From Murdochiella massiliensis (lineage in GTDB: Bacteria; Bacillota; Clostridia; Tissierellales; Peptoniphilaceae): a stretch of 64,000 bases of DNA. The stretch lies in contig NZ_FIZW01000001.1 in NCBI RefSeq assembly GCF_900059565.1, positions 248,001-312,000 on the forward strand, read 5' to 3'. Both the position numbers and the translations under genes were made by a program. This document shows positions 16,844 to 25,214 of the stretch, in pieces. The first letter of the stretch is position 1. Every line of letters begins with the position of its first letter. Below the pieces are notes generated by a model. That model saw only the letters and a program-made list of their open reading frames with translations, was not told the DNA's origin and made no database searches.

Positions 16844-17803
16844 TTGCGTTTTTGGCAAAACCGGAAAGAACACACACAGATAAATTCAAAGACTCGTTCG
16901 CTCCTTTTTTCTCCGGCTCTTTTCTGTCGTTTTTATGCGCTTCTGCTTCTTCTGTTTATCGGAGGAGTATTCCTTTTTCGTCAGCAGCAGACGGCACGGG
17001 AAGAAAAAACAAGACAGCATTGCCGGGAGGAAGCACAAATGCTTGCTCAAGCCGGCTTTTACGGGGAAGCGCAGAAAAAACTGAACGCCATGCCGAAACC
17101 GCTTTTTCCCGAGGATGAGGAGTTGTTGTTTCAGATTGCACTTCAAAAACAGGATTTTCGTTTTGCGATGGATCTACTTCCGAACCTGTCGACGAAGCAG
17201 GAACCGGCATCTCGTTTGGCGTTGATTACGGCGTTGCAAGAGGCGGGAAAATCCGTTCTTGCCTGGCAAGTACTCTGTGAGACGCCCTTTTCCAAAAACG
17301 AGTCCGCAGAAAATGCCTTGGCGATTTCCCTTTTGCAGGATGTCCGGGAGACTCCGACACGTGCCGTTTTTGTTTCCGGCTGGCATCATCACAAAGCGGC
17401 GATTATGAGAGATGAAGAAGGCTTTTTTCTGGTGAATACACAGGGAGAAGAACGCAGCGATACACACTACGAAGCGCTCGTTCCCGTGTCGGAAGGGTTC
17501 TGTGCGCGCAAAAAGGAAGTCTGGATTACGCTCGATGTGGACGGTAATTTTGTGAAGACGACGGTGGAACCGGAGGAAAAAGACATCATCGAAGCCGATC
17601 CATCTTTTCTGTTGATGCCGACGGAAGAGGAGGGCGTACAGGGCTATTCCTTCGATGGAGAGGAGGTGATTAAGCCCATATATGATCGCGCAAGTCCGAT
17701 CAGTGCGAATGGGATAGGCTATGTTGAAACGGAGGGGCGTTGTTGGCAAATCCGCTTTCGTGCATTGCGTGACGGTGTTTCTTTCAATAAAATAGAATCG
17801 TAA
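16844..17803 (+). CDS. Membrane-anchored protein with WG-like repeat at the end of the Tad operon
   Basis: A 319-residue protein starting at TTG, with AAAGGAG seven bases upstream and no earlier in-frame ATG. One hydrophobic helix (about residues 27-42) follows a basic stretch. Residues 55-165 look like short helical repeats. The C-terminal part is beta-rich and has a WG-repeat-like motif, 'GEEVIKPIYDRASPIS'. Such proteins are often surface-exposed scaffolds. It follows the pseudopilin by 18 bases and so probably belongs to the pilus operon. Its function is unknown. Confidence 0.7.
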   Translation: MRFWQNRKEHTQINSKTRSLLFSPALFCRFYALLLLLFIGGVFLFRQQQTAREEKTRQHCREEAQMLAQAGFYGEAQKKLNAMPKPLFPEDEELLFQIALQKQDFRFAMDLLPNLSTKQEPASRLALITALQEAGKSVLAWQVLCETPFSKNESAENALAISLLQDVRETPTRAVFVSGWHHHKAAIMRDEEGFFLVNTQGEERSDTHYEALVPVSEGFCARKKEVWITLDVDGNFVKTTVEPEEKDIIEADPSFLLMPTEEEGVQGYSFDGEEVIKPIYDRASPISANGIGYVETEGRCWQIRFRALRDGVSFNKIES

Positions 17804-17857
17804 GCAAAAACGAAAAGGACGGTAAGCCGTCTTGAAGAGTGGAAAGGCGAGGTTAGC

Positions 17858-19105
17858 GTGTCAAGCGAAGACCAGCAGCGTATAGGCATTCTCGGGGGAA
17901 CTTTCGATCCGGTGCATATCGGACATTTACAGATGGCGGTGAACGCCATGACGACGTTTGCTTTGGATGAGGTGCGTTTCGTACCCGCTTACGCTCCTCC
18001 ACACAAGAAGGACAAGGAGGACAATGCTGCTGACCGCCTCGCGATGCTGACGGTAGCTGTAGAAGGAAATCCCTCTTTTTCGGTGGATTACCGCGAAATG
18101 CGCGCGGAAAAAAAGCGTTATTCGTATGACACGGTATGCTCGTTCCGCGAGGAGTTTCCCCAAGCGAAGTTGTTTTTTATAATCGGCGAAGACAGCCTGA
18201 TGGATATACGCACATGGTATCGCTGGCGTGAATTACTCGCGATGATTCCGGTTATTGTGTGCGCGCGGGAGGGGGTAGAGGGCGATCTTCTCACTCAAGT
18301 GAATGTACTGAACGAAGAAGGATATTGCATACAGATTGCGAAAGGTCCATCCATTCCGATTTCATCGACCCGAATTCGACAGTCTCTTGCGGAAGGGAAC
18401 GATGTGCGCTACTTTCTTCCGGGAACCGTATATGACTACATTGCCTCGCATCGCTTATACAACATGATTGGTGGGGAGGATGAAGATCTTCTGCGCGGCG
18501 TGGAACAGGAAACGTTGGATTTTCTTGAAACGGATGATTTTCCGCTGATGGTGGAAGGACTGAGACAAACACTCTCGGCGCATCGATTTCGCCATGTGCT
18601 CAGTGTGGTGAAGACGGCTATTTTTTTGGCAAAACGTTACAACGCGGATGTCAATCGTGTGCGCCTCGCCGCCTTACTTCACGATTGTGCAAAAGGGCGA
18701 GAACGGGAATATTTTGTGTTCTTGCGTGAGAAAAATATTCTTAACGAAGAGGATTGGAAACCTTCTCCTCTTTTTCATGCCTTTCTCGGTCGCTATGTCG
18801 CTCGTGAACGCTATGGCGTTCAGGATGAAGAAGTGCTGGAAGCCATCGCTTCACACACAACAGGAAGCCCGTCGATGAGCTTAACGGCCAAAATTGTTTA
18901 TCTTGCGGATGAAATCGAACCGTATCGGGATTTTCCCTTTGTGGTGCATTTACGCCGTTTGAGCATGGAAAACTTGGATCGCGCGATTCTTTCCGCAATG
19001 GATGCGTCTCTTCGCTTCCTGATGCAGAAAGGGCAGGTCATTGATCCCGCGTCCATTTTTGCTCGTAACGGCATGATCAGACAACATAAAACAAGAAATG
19101 AATGA
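17858..19105 (+). CDS. nadD: Fusion of NadD (nicotinate-nucleotide adenylyltransferase) and YqeK (HD hydrolase)
   Basis: A 415-residue protein starting at GTG. Residues about 5-205 are NadD: 'ILGGTFDPVHIGHL' is the nucleotidyltransferase motif and 'SSTRIRQS' the second signature. It makes deamido-NAD from nicotinate mononucleotide and ATP. Residues about 225-405 are YqeK-like: 'HRFRHVLSVVKTA' and 'ALLHDCAKG' supply the HD metal site of a diadenosine tetraphosphate hydrolase. The two are usually adjacent separate genes in Firmicutes; here one frame covers both. rsfS follows at once, as in many relatives. Confidence 0.92.
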   Translation: MSSEDQQRIGILGGTFDPVHIGHLQMAVNAMTTFALDEVRFVPAYAPPHKKDKEDNAADRLAMLTVAVEGNPSFSVDYREMRAEKKRYSYDTVCSFREEFPQAKLFFIIGEDSLMDIRTWYRWRELLAMIPVIVCAREGVEGDLLTQVNVLNEEGYCIQIAKGPSIPISSTRIRQSLAEGNDVRYFLPGTVYDYIASHRLYNMIGGEDEDLLRGVEQETLDFLETDDFPLMVEGLRQTLSAHRFRHVLSVVKTAIFLAKRYNADVNRVRLAALLHDCAKGREREYFVFLREKNILNEEDWKPSPLFHAFLGRYVARERYGVQDEEVLEAIASHTTGSPSMSLTAKIVYLADEIEPYRDFPFVVHLRRLSMENLDRAILSAMDASLRFLMQKGQVIDPASIFARNGMIRQHKTRNE

Positions 19106-19122
19106 AGTGAAAGGAGCTTTTT

Positions 19123-19452
19123 TTGACAACATCAGCAACAAATTCGAAAAATGAATTGATTATCCAGGCGGCGGATGATAAACAAGCCAGAGATATCCGC
19201 ACACTTCCGATTCGGGAAGAGGCGGGAATCTGCGATTATTTCATCGTCATGACCGGAAGAAATAAAATCCATACGCAGGCAATTGCCGACGCGATCACGC
19301 AAAAACTGGCGGAAGCCGAGATGGCCCCAACCACAACCGAGGGGTTGCGTGACGGAGGATGGATTTTGTTGGATTGCGGAGAGACTATTGTCCATATTTT
19401 CACTCAAAGCGAACGCGAATTCTACGATCTGGATGATCTCTGGAGCGAGTAG
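19123..19452 (+). CDS. rsfS: Ribosome silencing factor RsfS
   Basis: A 109-residue protein of the RsfS/YbeB family, which binds L14 and blocks subunit joining when nutrients fall. Signature stretches are 'DIRTLPIREEAGICDYFIVMTG' (the family core), 'TTEGLRDGGWILLDCG' and 'FYDLDDLWSE' at the C-terminus. Translation starts at TTG with AAAGGAG upstream; no in-frame ATG precedes the conserved core. The place after nadD-yqeK is the common Firmicute arrangement. Confidence 0.95.
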   Translation: MTTSATNSKNELIIQAADDKQARDIRTLPIREEAGICDYFIVMTGRNKIHTQAIADAITQKLAEAEMAPTTTEGLRDGGWILLDCGETIVHIFTQSEREFYDLDDLWSE

Positions 19453-19455
19453 AGC

Positions 19456-20196
19456 TTGTCTTCGCGAACCGAAAAAATTATTTTTGGAATTTTGTTTTCC
19501 GTTCTTTTGCTGCTTGGCGGCGCGCGCTTCTTTATGGACGGAACGCACACGTCGTTAGGAGAAACCGGACAGGAAGGGGAAACTAACAGCGAAAAAGCAA
19601 AGATCGCTGTGGACACGCCGGATGGGGAAAAGGAAACGTCTTCTTCGGTTCTTGTTGGGGCGCATGGAACAGAAAATCAGGAACAAAGCGTAGATGTGGT
19701 GTCTTCTTCCATTGCGAAAACAGTCACCGTATATGTGGGCGGTGCGGTAACGAAACCCGGCTTATACACCCTTGATGCCGATAAGCGCATTCAGGACGCC
19801 ATCATGGCGGCAGGCAATTTCACCGCAGACGGTGAACTGGGAGCAATCAACCCTGCGCAGCGTCTTAGAGATGAAATGAATATTGTGGTTCCCACGAAAG
19901 AAGAGGTTTCCCGGGCAAAAGCGCAGGGATTCGACTCTTCTTTACAAGAGGTAACCCTTCCGAACGAAAGCAATCCTAAAACAGCGGACGGTTCGGATAA
20001 TACCGCTAAAATCAACATCAATACTGCATCGGCGGAGGAATTGCAGCGCTTGCCCGCTATTGGGAAGGCTAAGGCGGAAAATATTCTTCGCTACCGCCAA
20101 AAGAAGCCGTTTCAAACCGAAGAAGAGATTATGAATGTCTCCGGTATCGGAAAAAAAGTGTTTGAACAAATTCAACCGCAAATTTGTGTGAAGTGA
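19456..20196 (+). CDS. comEA: ComEA-like helix-hairpin-helix DNA-binding protein
   Basis: A 246-residue protein starting at TTG. An N-terminal membrane helix ('IIFGILFSVLLLLGGA') is followed by a Thr/Ser/Glu-rich linker, an SLBB domain ('VTVYVGGAVTKPGLYTL'), and two C-terminal helix-hairpin-helix motifs ('NINTASAEELQRLPAIGKAKA' and 'NVSGIGKKVFEQIQP'). ComEA binds incoming DNA at the outer membrane face during natural transformation. No comEC or comF lies in the window, so competence cannot be concluded. Confidence 0.93.
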   Translation: MSSRTEKIIFGILFSVLLLLGGARFFMDGTHTSLGETGQEGETNSEKAKIAVDTPDGEKETSSSVLVGAHGTENQEQSVDVVSSSIAKTVTVYVGGAVTKPGLYTLDADKRIQDAIMAAGNFTADGELGAINPAQRLRDEMNIVVPTKEEVSRAKAQGFDSSLQEVTLPNESNPKTADGSDNTAKININTASAEELQRLPAIGKAKAENILRYRQKKPFQTEEEIMNVSGIGKKVFEQIQPQICVK

Positions 20197-20206
20197 GGTA
20201 CCGACG

Positions 20207-20235
20207 TTGAAAGGACGGCGGACATTTGTTAAAAT
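20207..20235 (+). promoter_or_regulatory. Promoter of secG
   Basis: TTGAAA (20207-20212) and TAAAAT (20230-20235) are separated by exactly 17 bases. They lie about 40 bases before the secG start. Confidence 0.75.
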
Positions 20236-20278
20236 AGCGATACCGTGAAATGCTAAGGAAAAATAAGAGGTGAATGGA

Positions 20279-20500
20279 TTGAAAACTGGTATCATTGTTT
20301 TACTCGTTCTCGCCAGCATTGTGATTATTGTGGCGACTTTGATGATGGAGCCCAAAACCAATGCCGGCACGATGTTCGGTCAGGACTCAAATGTTTATGG
20401 CACATCGGTGCATCGTCCCAAAGATGCGCTGCTAAATAAAGTAACGGCCATTTGCAGTGTAGTCTTTGTTCTCAGCCTGATTGCCTTGCTGGCTCTTTAA
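20279..20500 (+). CDS. secG: Preprotein translocase subunit SecG
   Basis: About 73 residues with two hydrophobic helices separated by a polar loop containing 'GTMFGQDSNVYGTS', the SecG pattern. SecG is the small stimulatory subunit of the SecYEG channel. TTG at 20279 is chosen because AGAGGTG lies six bases upstream and the protein then begins MKTG; GTG at 20270 is in frame but sits on the ribosome-binding site. It has its own promoter, and a terminator follows. RNase R and SmpB next to it is a common Firmicute order. Confidence 0.93.
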   Translation: MKTGIIVLLVLASIVIIVATLMMEPKTNAGTMFGQDSNVYGTSVHRPKDALLNKVTAICSVVFVLSLIALLAL

Positions 20501-20513
20501 GCTAAGGGAAACG

Positions 20514-20542
20514 AAAAACCGACGTCTGTGCGTCGGTTTTTT
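20514..20542 (+). terminator. Rho-independent terminator after secG
   Basis: AACCGACG pairs with CGTCGGTT around a six-base loop, followed by a T-run. It ends 30 bases before the RNase R start codon. Confidence 0.9.
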
Positions 20543-20571
20543 CTTTGTCCAATGCGAAGGAGGAAGTCATT

Positions 20572-23079
20572 ATGGAATTAAGAGAATTTTTGTTGTCGTA
20601 CTTCACCAGCGCGCAATATGAACCCCTGCGTACACGAGAGCTTGCCGATCGTTTCGGCTTGGAGGGAGAGGCGCGCATAGCCTTTTACAACACCATCGAC
20701 GCCATGCTGGAAGAAGAAGTCATTAAGATGAGCAAGCGCGGTAAGATCAAAGCGTATGCGCTGCCCGAACACGAAGAATCTTCCGCACGGCATAAGGATA
20801 AAACAGAACAAAAAGCAGCATTGAATACGAAAAAAGAGCATAAACCGGAAGTGCTGCCGGAAAAAAAGACGGCCTCCGAATTGGAGGCGAAAGAGGCCAA
20901 AACATCCGAGAAACGGGAGAAAAAACAGAAAGCTAAAGAGGCGCTTGCTAAAGAACAGGATCCCCTCATCGGGAAGCTCACCGGAAACGCGAAAGGCTTT
21001 GCTTTCTTTATCTCCGCCGTAGAAGGGCAGGAGGATGTCTTTATTTCTCCGGATGATCTTAATGGTGCCATACACGGCGATACCGTACGCATCGCGATAA
21101 CCGAAAAAGCGGATCCTGATGCGGGAAGAAATGCCAATGGAAGAGTGGTTGCGATTTTATCGCGCAACACGGATCCCATCGTCGGCATGTATGAAAAGCA
21201 GAACGGTTATGGCTATGTGTTGCCGGATAAGAAAAGTTTTTTTCGAGATATTTACGTGTCGGACGCTGACGCAATGGGCGCATCAGACGGGGATAAAGTG
21301 ATTCTTCGTCTTCTTCCGCCGGAAGAGAACGAAGGAAATCCTTCCGGACGCATTATCGAAGTACTCGGACCTGCCGGCGCAAAAGGCGTGGATATTACAG
21401 CGGTTGCCCGTCAATTCGAGTTGCCCTATGAATTTTCTGAAGAAACAATAAAAGAGGCGGAAGCGTTACCGGAAGAGGTGGATAAACGGGAATTTCGCGG
21501 TCGGCGTGATTTGCGCAACACCTTTACGGTGACCATTGACGGTGCGGATGCCAAGGACTTTGACGATGCCATTTCCGTTGAAAAACGCGGGAAATACTAC
21601 ATTCTTTATGTGCATATCGCTGATGTGTCCCATTACGTGAAGCCCGGCTCCGCTTTGGATCGCGATGCCTACGAACGCGGAAATTCCGTCTATCTTTTGG
21701 ATCGTGTCATTCCCATGTTGCCGGAAAAACTGTCCAATGGCCTCTGCTCACTCAATCCGGGTGAGGAACGCTTGGCCATCACCACACAGATGACGCTGGA
21801 TGCGGAAGGCAACGTTGTCGATCATCAATTTTATCCCAGCGTGATCCGCTCTGATCATCGCTTGGTCTACGATGCGGTTTCTGACTATTTGGAAGAAGGC
21901 ATGCGTTTTGACGAAGATGAAGCGTTGTTTGCGCATCTGGACATGATGGCCACTTTGTATCGCCTGCTGGCACAAAAACGACGTGAGCGAGGAACGCTTG
22001 ATTTCGACTTTCCCGAAACGACCGTTGTTCTGAATGAAGAGGGTGTCGCGGTGGACGTGAAGTTGGCGGATCGTCGTATTGCGAATCGCATCATTGAAGA
22101 GTTTATGATTCTCAACAACGTTGTTGTCGGCACAACTTTTTTCCGGAAGAAATTGCCGTTCATCTATCGTGTTCATGCCGAGCCGAAGACGGAAGATATT
22201 GAACGACTGAACAACGCTCTCATGGCTTTTCATTATGAACCCGTTGAAGTGGAACCGGAACCTTCACGCATTCGTGCGATTTTGGAACAGGTTAAGGGAA
22301 AAAAAGAAGAGAGCATTCTCAATATGTTTGTTTTGCAGAGTATGTCCAAGGCGATTTACAGCCCGAAACCGACGATGCATTTTGGCCTTGCGGAGGAGCA
22401 TTATTCCCATTTCACCGCGCCGATTCGCCGGTATTCCGATTTGATCGCACATCGTCTGCTGAAGGCTCTTCTTTCCGGAAATCCTGTGACGGATGAGGCG
22501 GTAAAAAAAGATTTGTTCATTCGCTGTGAACACATCTCCCTGACCGAGCAAAAAGCGGAAGAAGCGGAACGCGACGTTGTGGCGATGAAGTGTGCAGAAT
22601 ACATGCAGCGCTACATTGGCCAGGAGTTTACGGGACAGATTACGTCTTTGATCAATTTCGGTGTATTCATTCGTCTGCCCAACACGGTCGAAGGACTTGC
22701 TCATTTTCGCGATATGACCGATGATTATTACTCCTATGATGAGGATCGCATGGTTGTACGCGGCGAGCGCAATCACCATGAACTGCACTATGGCGATGAG
22801 GTGCGCGTGTTGGTTGCTTCAGCAAATCCGCTATTGAGGGAAATAGATTTTCATCTTCCGGATTTTGTTCAGGAGGAGGGTCAGCGCAACAAGACGAGTG
22901 ATACCGATCGTCAGACACACCATCGCGGAGCACATCCCAGTCGCGCGTTTCGACACCGCAGTGAAGAACGCCCGAAAAACTTCAAAGGGGCAAAAACATC
23001 CCGAGCCAATCAGCCGAGAAAGAAAGGTGTAAGTCGCCGTCGCCATCCGCTTTCCAATCGGAGCCGGAAAAAGGGCTGA
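20572..23079 (+). CDS. rnr: Ribonuclease R
   Basis: An 835-residue 3'-5' exoribonuclease that degrades structured RNA and works with tmRNA-SmpB. Order: winged-helix N-terminus (about 1-65), a Lys/Glu-rich low-complexity linker (about 65-130), cold-shock domains, the RNB catalytic domain with 'DGADAKDFDDAIS' carrying the Asp cluster, an S1 domain ('FTGQITSLINFGVFIRLP'), and a basic Arg/Lys/His tail of about 70 residues. The ATG at 20572 follows GGAGGAAG. smpB is 26 bases downstream, matching their joint role in ribosome rescue. Confidence 0.96.
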   Translation: MELREFLLSYFTSAQYEPLRTRELADRFGLEGEARIAFYNTIDAMLEEEVIKMSKRGKIKAYALPEHEESSARHKDKTEQKAALNTKKEHKPEVLPEKKTASELEAKEAKTSEKREKKQKAKEALAKEQDPLIGKLTGNAKGFAFFISAVEGQEDVFISPDDLNGAIHGDTVRIAITEKADPDAGRNANGRVVAILSRNTDPIVGMYEKQNGYGYVLPDKKSFFRDIYVSDADAMGASDGDKVILRLLPPEENEGNPSGRIIEVLGPAGAKGVDITAVARQFELPYEFSEETIKEAEALPEEVDKREFRGRRDLRNTFTVTIDGADAKDFDDAISVEKRGKYYILYVHIADVSHYVKPGSALDRDAYERGNSVYLLDRVIPMLPEKLSNGLCSLNPGEERLAITTQMTLDAEGNVVDHQFYPSVIRSDHRLVYDAVSDYLEEGMRFDEDEALFAHLDMMATLYRLLAQKRRERGTLDFDFPETTVVLNEEGVAVDVKLADRRIANRIIEEFMILNNVVVGTTFFRKKLPFIYRVHAEPKTEDIERLNNALMAFHYEPVEVEPEPSRIRAILEQVKGKKEESILNMFVLQSMSKAIYSPKPTMHFGLAEEHYSHFTAPIRRYSDLIAHRLLKALLSGNPVTDEAVKKDLFIRCEHISLTEQKAEEAERDVVAMKCAEYMQRYIGQEFTGQITSLINFGVFIRLPNTVEGLAHFRDMTDDYYSYDEDRMVVRGERNHHELHYGDEVRVLVASANPLLREIDFHLPDFVQEEGQRNKTSDTDRQTHHRGAHPSRAFRHRSEERPKNFKGAKTSRANQPRKKGVSRRRHPLSNRSRKKG

Positions 23080-23105
23080 TCGTTGCCATAGAGATAGGAC
23101 AAAAA

Positions 23106-23567
23106 ATGAAGAAGGAAGACAACAAGGTGTTGGCGAACAACAAACGCGCCAGACACGATTATTTTATCGAAAAAATTTGGGAAGCAGGTATTGCTTTAAA
23201 GGGTACGGAAGTAAAGAGTGTCCGCCAGGGGAAGGTTTCGATTCAACAATCCTATGTGGATATCCAAGGGGGAGAGGCCTGGATTAAAGGCCTACACATC
23301 AGTCCGTACGAACAGGGAAACCGATACAATATGGATCCTGTTCGCGATCGACGCCTGTTGCTGCACAAAAAGGAAATTCAGCAACTTGCTGAAGCAATAC
23401 AGCGCGATGGCTATACCATCATTCCGCTCAGTGTAGTCCTGCGCGGCCGACGAATTAAAGTGGATATTGCACTTGCACGCGGCAAAAAACTTTATGACAA
23501 ACGCCAAAGTCTTCGCGAAGCGGAGGATAAGCGGCGAATTGAACGCACCTTAAAGGAATGGAAATGA
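23106..23567 (+). CDS. smpB: tmRNA-binding protein SmpB
   Basis: A 153-residue protein that carries tmRNA into stalled ribosomes. Family motifs are 'NKRARHDYFIEKIWEAGI', 'LKGTEVKSVRQGKVS' and the basic C-terminal tail 'KRRIERTLKEWK' that lies in the mRNA channel. The ssrA gene for tmRNA itself was not found in this window. A GtrA-like gene overlaps its stop. Confidence 0.96.
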   Translation: MKKEDNKVLANNKRARHDYFIEKIWEAGIALKGTEVKSVRQGKVSIQQSYVDIQGGEAWIKGLHISPYEQGNRYNMDPVRDRRLLLHKKEIQQLAEAIQRDGYTIIPLSVVLRGRRIKVDIALARGKKLYDKRQSLREAEDKRRIERTLKEWK

Positions 23568-23974
23568 ACCTCAACTCGTTATGGAAGCGCTATCGTGAGC
23601 CGATCACCTATCTGTTTTTCGGCGTGCTGACCACCTTGGTAAACTATGCCGTTTATTTCCTTACTACGCGGGCGTTCCACATGCATTATCTCGTTGCTAC
23701 GGGCATCTCCTGGGTGGTTGCCGTACTTTTTGCATTTGTCACCAATCGGCGTTTTGTGTTCGACTCGAAGGCACAGGGCAAGAGCGAAGTGGGCGGTGAA
23801 CTTCTTCGTTTCGTAGGAGGACGTGTTCTTTCTCTTCTTTTGGAAGCTGCCATCATGTTTATCGGCATCGAAGGATTAAAGCTCCTGCGTTACGATTGGG
23901 CGGTAAAAACAGTCGCTCAAGTGGGCGTAGTGGTGTCCAACTACTTTTTGAGCAAATTTTTTGTTTTTCGCTGA
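23564..23974 (+). CDS. GtrA-family membrane protein
   Basis: A protein of about 136 residues with four hydrophobic helices and the GtrA motifs 'YLFFGVLTTLVNYAVYF', 'FAFVTNRRFVFDSK' and 'YFLSKFFVFR'. GtrA proteins are thought to help flip lipid-linked sugars. The ATG at 23564 overlaps the smpB stop; ATG 23558 is two codons earlier. No glycosyltransferase is nearby, so the substrate is unknown. Confidence 0.9.
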   Translation: MNLNSLWKRYREPITYLFFGVLTTLVNYAVYFLTTRAFHMHYLVATGISWVVAVLFAFVTNRRFVFDSKAQGKSEVGGELLRFVGGRVLSLLLEAAIMFIGIEGLKLLRYDWAVKTVAQVGVVVSNYFLSKFFVFR

Positions 23975-24049
23975 ACGCGAAATTTACTCCGCAACGCGCG
24001 AAGTATTGCTGTATCCGAACAGAACGAAATAAAGATTGAAAAAGAAAAT

Positions 24050-24075
24050 AAAAAATCGCCGATCGGCGATTTTTT
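24050..24075. terminator. Bidirectional terminator between GtrA and msrAB
   Basis: A perfect 26-base palindrome, A6-TCGCCGATCGGCGA-T6, between convergent genes. Both strands show a GC stem followed by T-runs. Its right end just overlaps the msrAB stop codon. Confidence 0.9.
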
Positions 24076-25066
24076 ATTTCTCTTCATCCACATAGGCAAT
24101 CCAATCACCGTAGCCTTCTTTCTCCATTTCTTCTCGCGGAATAAAGCGCAGCGCTGAACCGTCAATGCAATAGCGTAAGCCGCCGAGATCCTTCGGCCCG
24201 TCGGGAAAAACGTGCCCGAGGTGGCTTTCCGCGCGGCGTGACTGAACTTCGACGCGTTCGCGTCCGGGAATAGAGAGATCGCGATGCTTGGTGAGCTGTT
24301 CGTTTCGCATCGGCTTACTAAACGAAGGCCAGCCGCATCCGGCATCAAACTTATCGCGCGAACTGAAAAGCGGTTCACCGGAAACAATATCTACATAAAT
24401 GCCCGGCCGAAAAAGCTGATCATAGGGATGCGCGTGAGGAACATCGGTTCCTTGTTCTTGTGTTACATGATATTGTATCGCTGTCAGTTGGGCGCGAAGC
24501 GTTTCATCCTTTGGTTTTTGGAAGGCTTCAAACCCATCCTCAAGGGGAACCTCGGCAAGCGAAAGATCGATGTGGCAGTAACCTTGGGGATGCTTCAGGA
24601 GATAGTCCTGATGCTCTTCTTCTGCTCTGACCCAATGGCTAAGCGGCGCGCATTCGATGGCGACTTTTTGACCGAGTTTCGAGGATAAGCGATCCAGACG
24701 TTTTTGCACCTTTTCTTGCGTTCCCTCCGGCGCAGAAGAAGGAATATAAATTCCGGTTCGATATTGTCGGCCCATGTCATTGCCTTGCCGATTCACCGAC
24801 AGGGGATCTACCAAACGCAAATAATGATCAAGTAGCTCCGCCAGTGAAATACGGTTGCGGTCGTATTCTATTTTGACCGTTTCGGCATGGTCACTCTGTT
24901 TGATTTGTTCATAGCTTGTATTTTCCGTCTTTCCGTTGGCATAGCCTACTTCGGTGGAAAGAACGCCATCAAGCTGGCGAAAATAACCTTGTATGCCCCA
25001 GAAACAGCCGCCGGCAAAATAGATGGTTTGTTCCGCGGGGGAAGGGGCTTTCTTCATCGTATTCAT
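24074..25066 (-). CDS. msrAB: Bifunctional methionine sulfoxide reductase MsrA-MsrB
   Basis: A 330-residue cytoplasmic fusion. Residues about 14-165 are MsrA ('[14 protein letters not shown]', catalytic Cys in GCFWG), which reduces Met-S-sulfoxide. Residues about 190-320 are MsrB ('[13 protein letters not shown]' and '[14 protein letters not shown]', catalytic Cys in RYC), which reduces the R epimer. The zinc-binding CxxC pairs of some MsrB proteins are absent. The start has AGGAGA about ten bases upstream. No thioredoxin domain is attached. It is divergent from the NfnAB-type gene. Confidence 0.96.
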   Translation of the reverse strand: MNTMKKAPSPAEQTIYFAGGCFWGIQGYFRQLDGVLSTEVGYANGKTENTSYEQIKQSDHAETVKIEYDRNRISLAELLDHYLRLVDPLSVNRQGNDMGRQYRTGIYIPSSAPEGTQEKVQKRLDRLSSKLGQKVAIECAPLSHWVRAEEEHQDYLLKHPQGYCHIDLSLAEVPLEDGFEAFQKPKDETLRAQLTAIQYHVTQEQGTDVPHAHPYDQLFRPGIYVDIVSGEPLFSSRDKFDAGCGWPSFSKPMRNEQLTKHRDLSIPGRERVEVQSRRAESHLGHVFPDGPKDLGGLRYCIDGSALRFIPREEMEKEGYGDWIAYVDEEK

Positions 25067-25128
25067 AACGCAGTGTTCTCCTGTTCTTATTCGTTTACCT
25101 TTTCATAGGATTCTGTCTGCATCCTGTA

Positions 25129-25168
25129 ACGGTCAGACCGTGTCCTTTTTTTTAGCTTACGGTATACT
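25129..25168 (+). promoter_or_regulatory. Palindrome and -10 element in the msrAB/nfn divergent region
   Basis: A perfect 13-base inverted repeat, ACGGTCAGACCGT (25129-25141), lies between the divergent genes and could be an operator. TATACT preceded by CGG is at 25163-25168, 47 bases before the nfn start; the -35 is weak. Confidence 0.45.
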
Positions 25169-25214
25169 GTCTACAAGCGCAAGAATGACGAACCATTTCT
25201 CTGAGGAGGGCATC

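Noticed and set aside
20270..20278. GTG start for SecG
   Set aside because: That codon overlaps the AGAGGTG ribosome-binding site; the in-frame TTG at 20279 has proper spacing.
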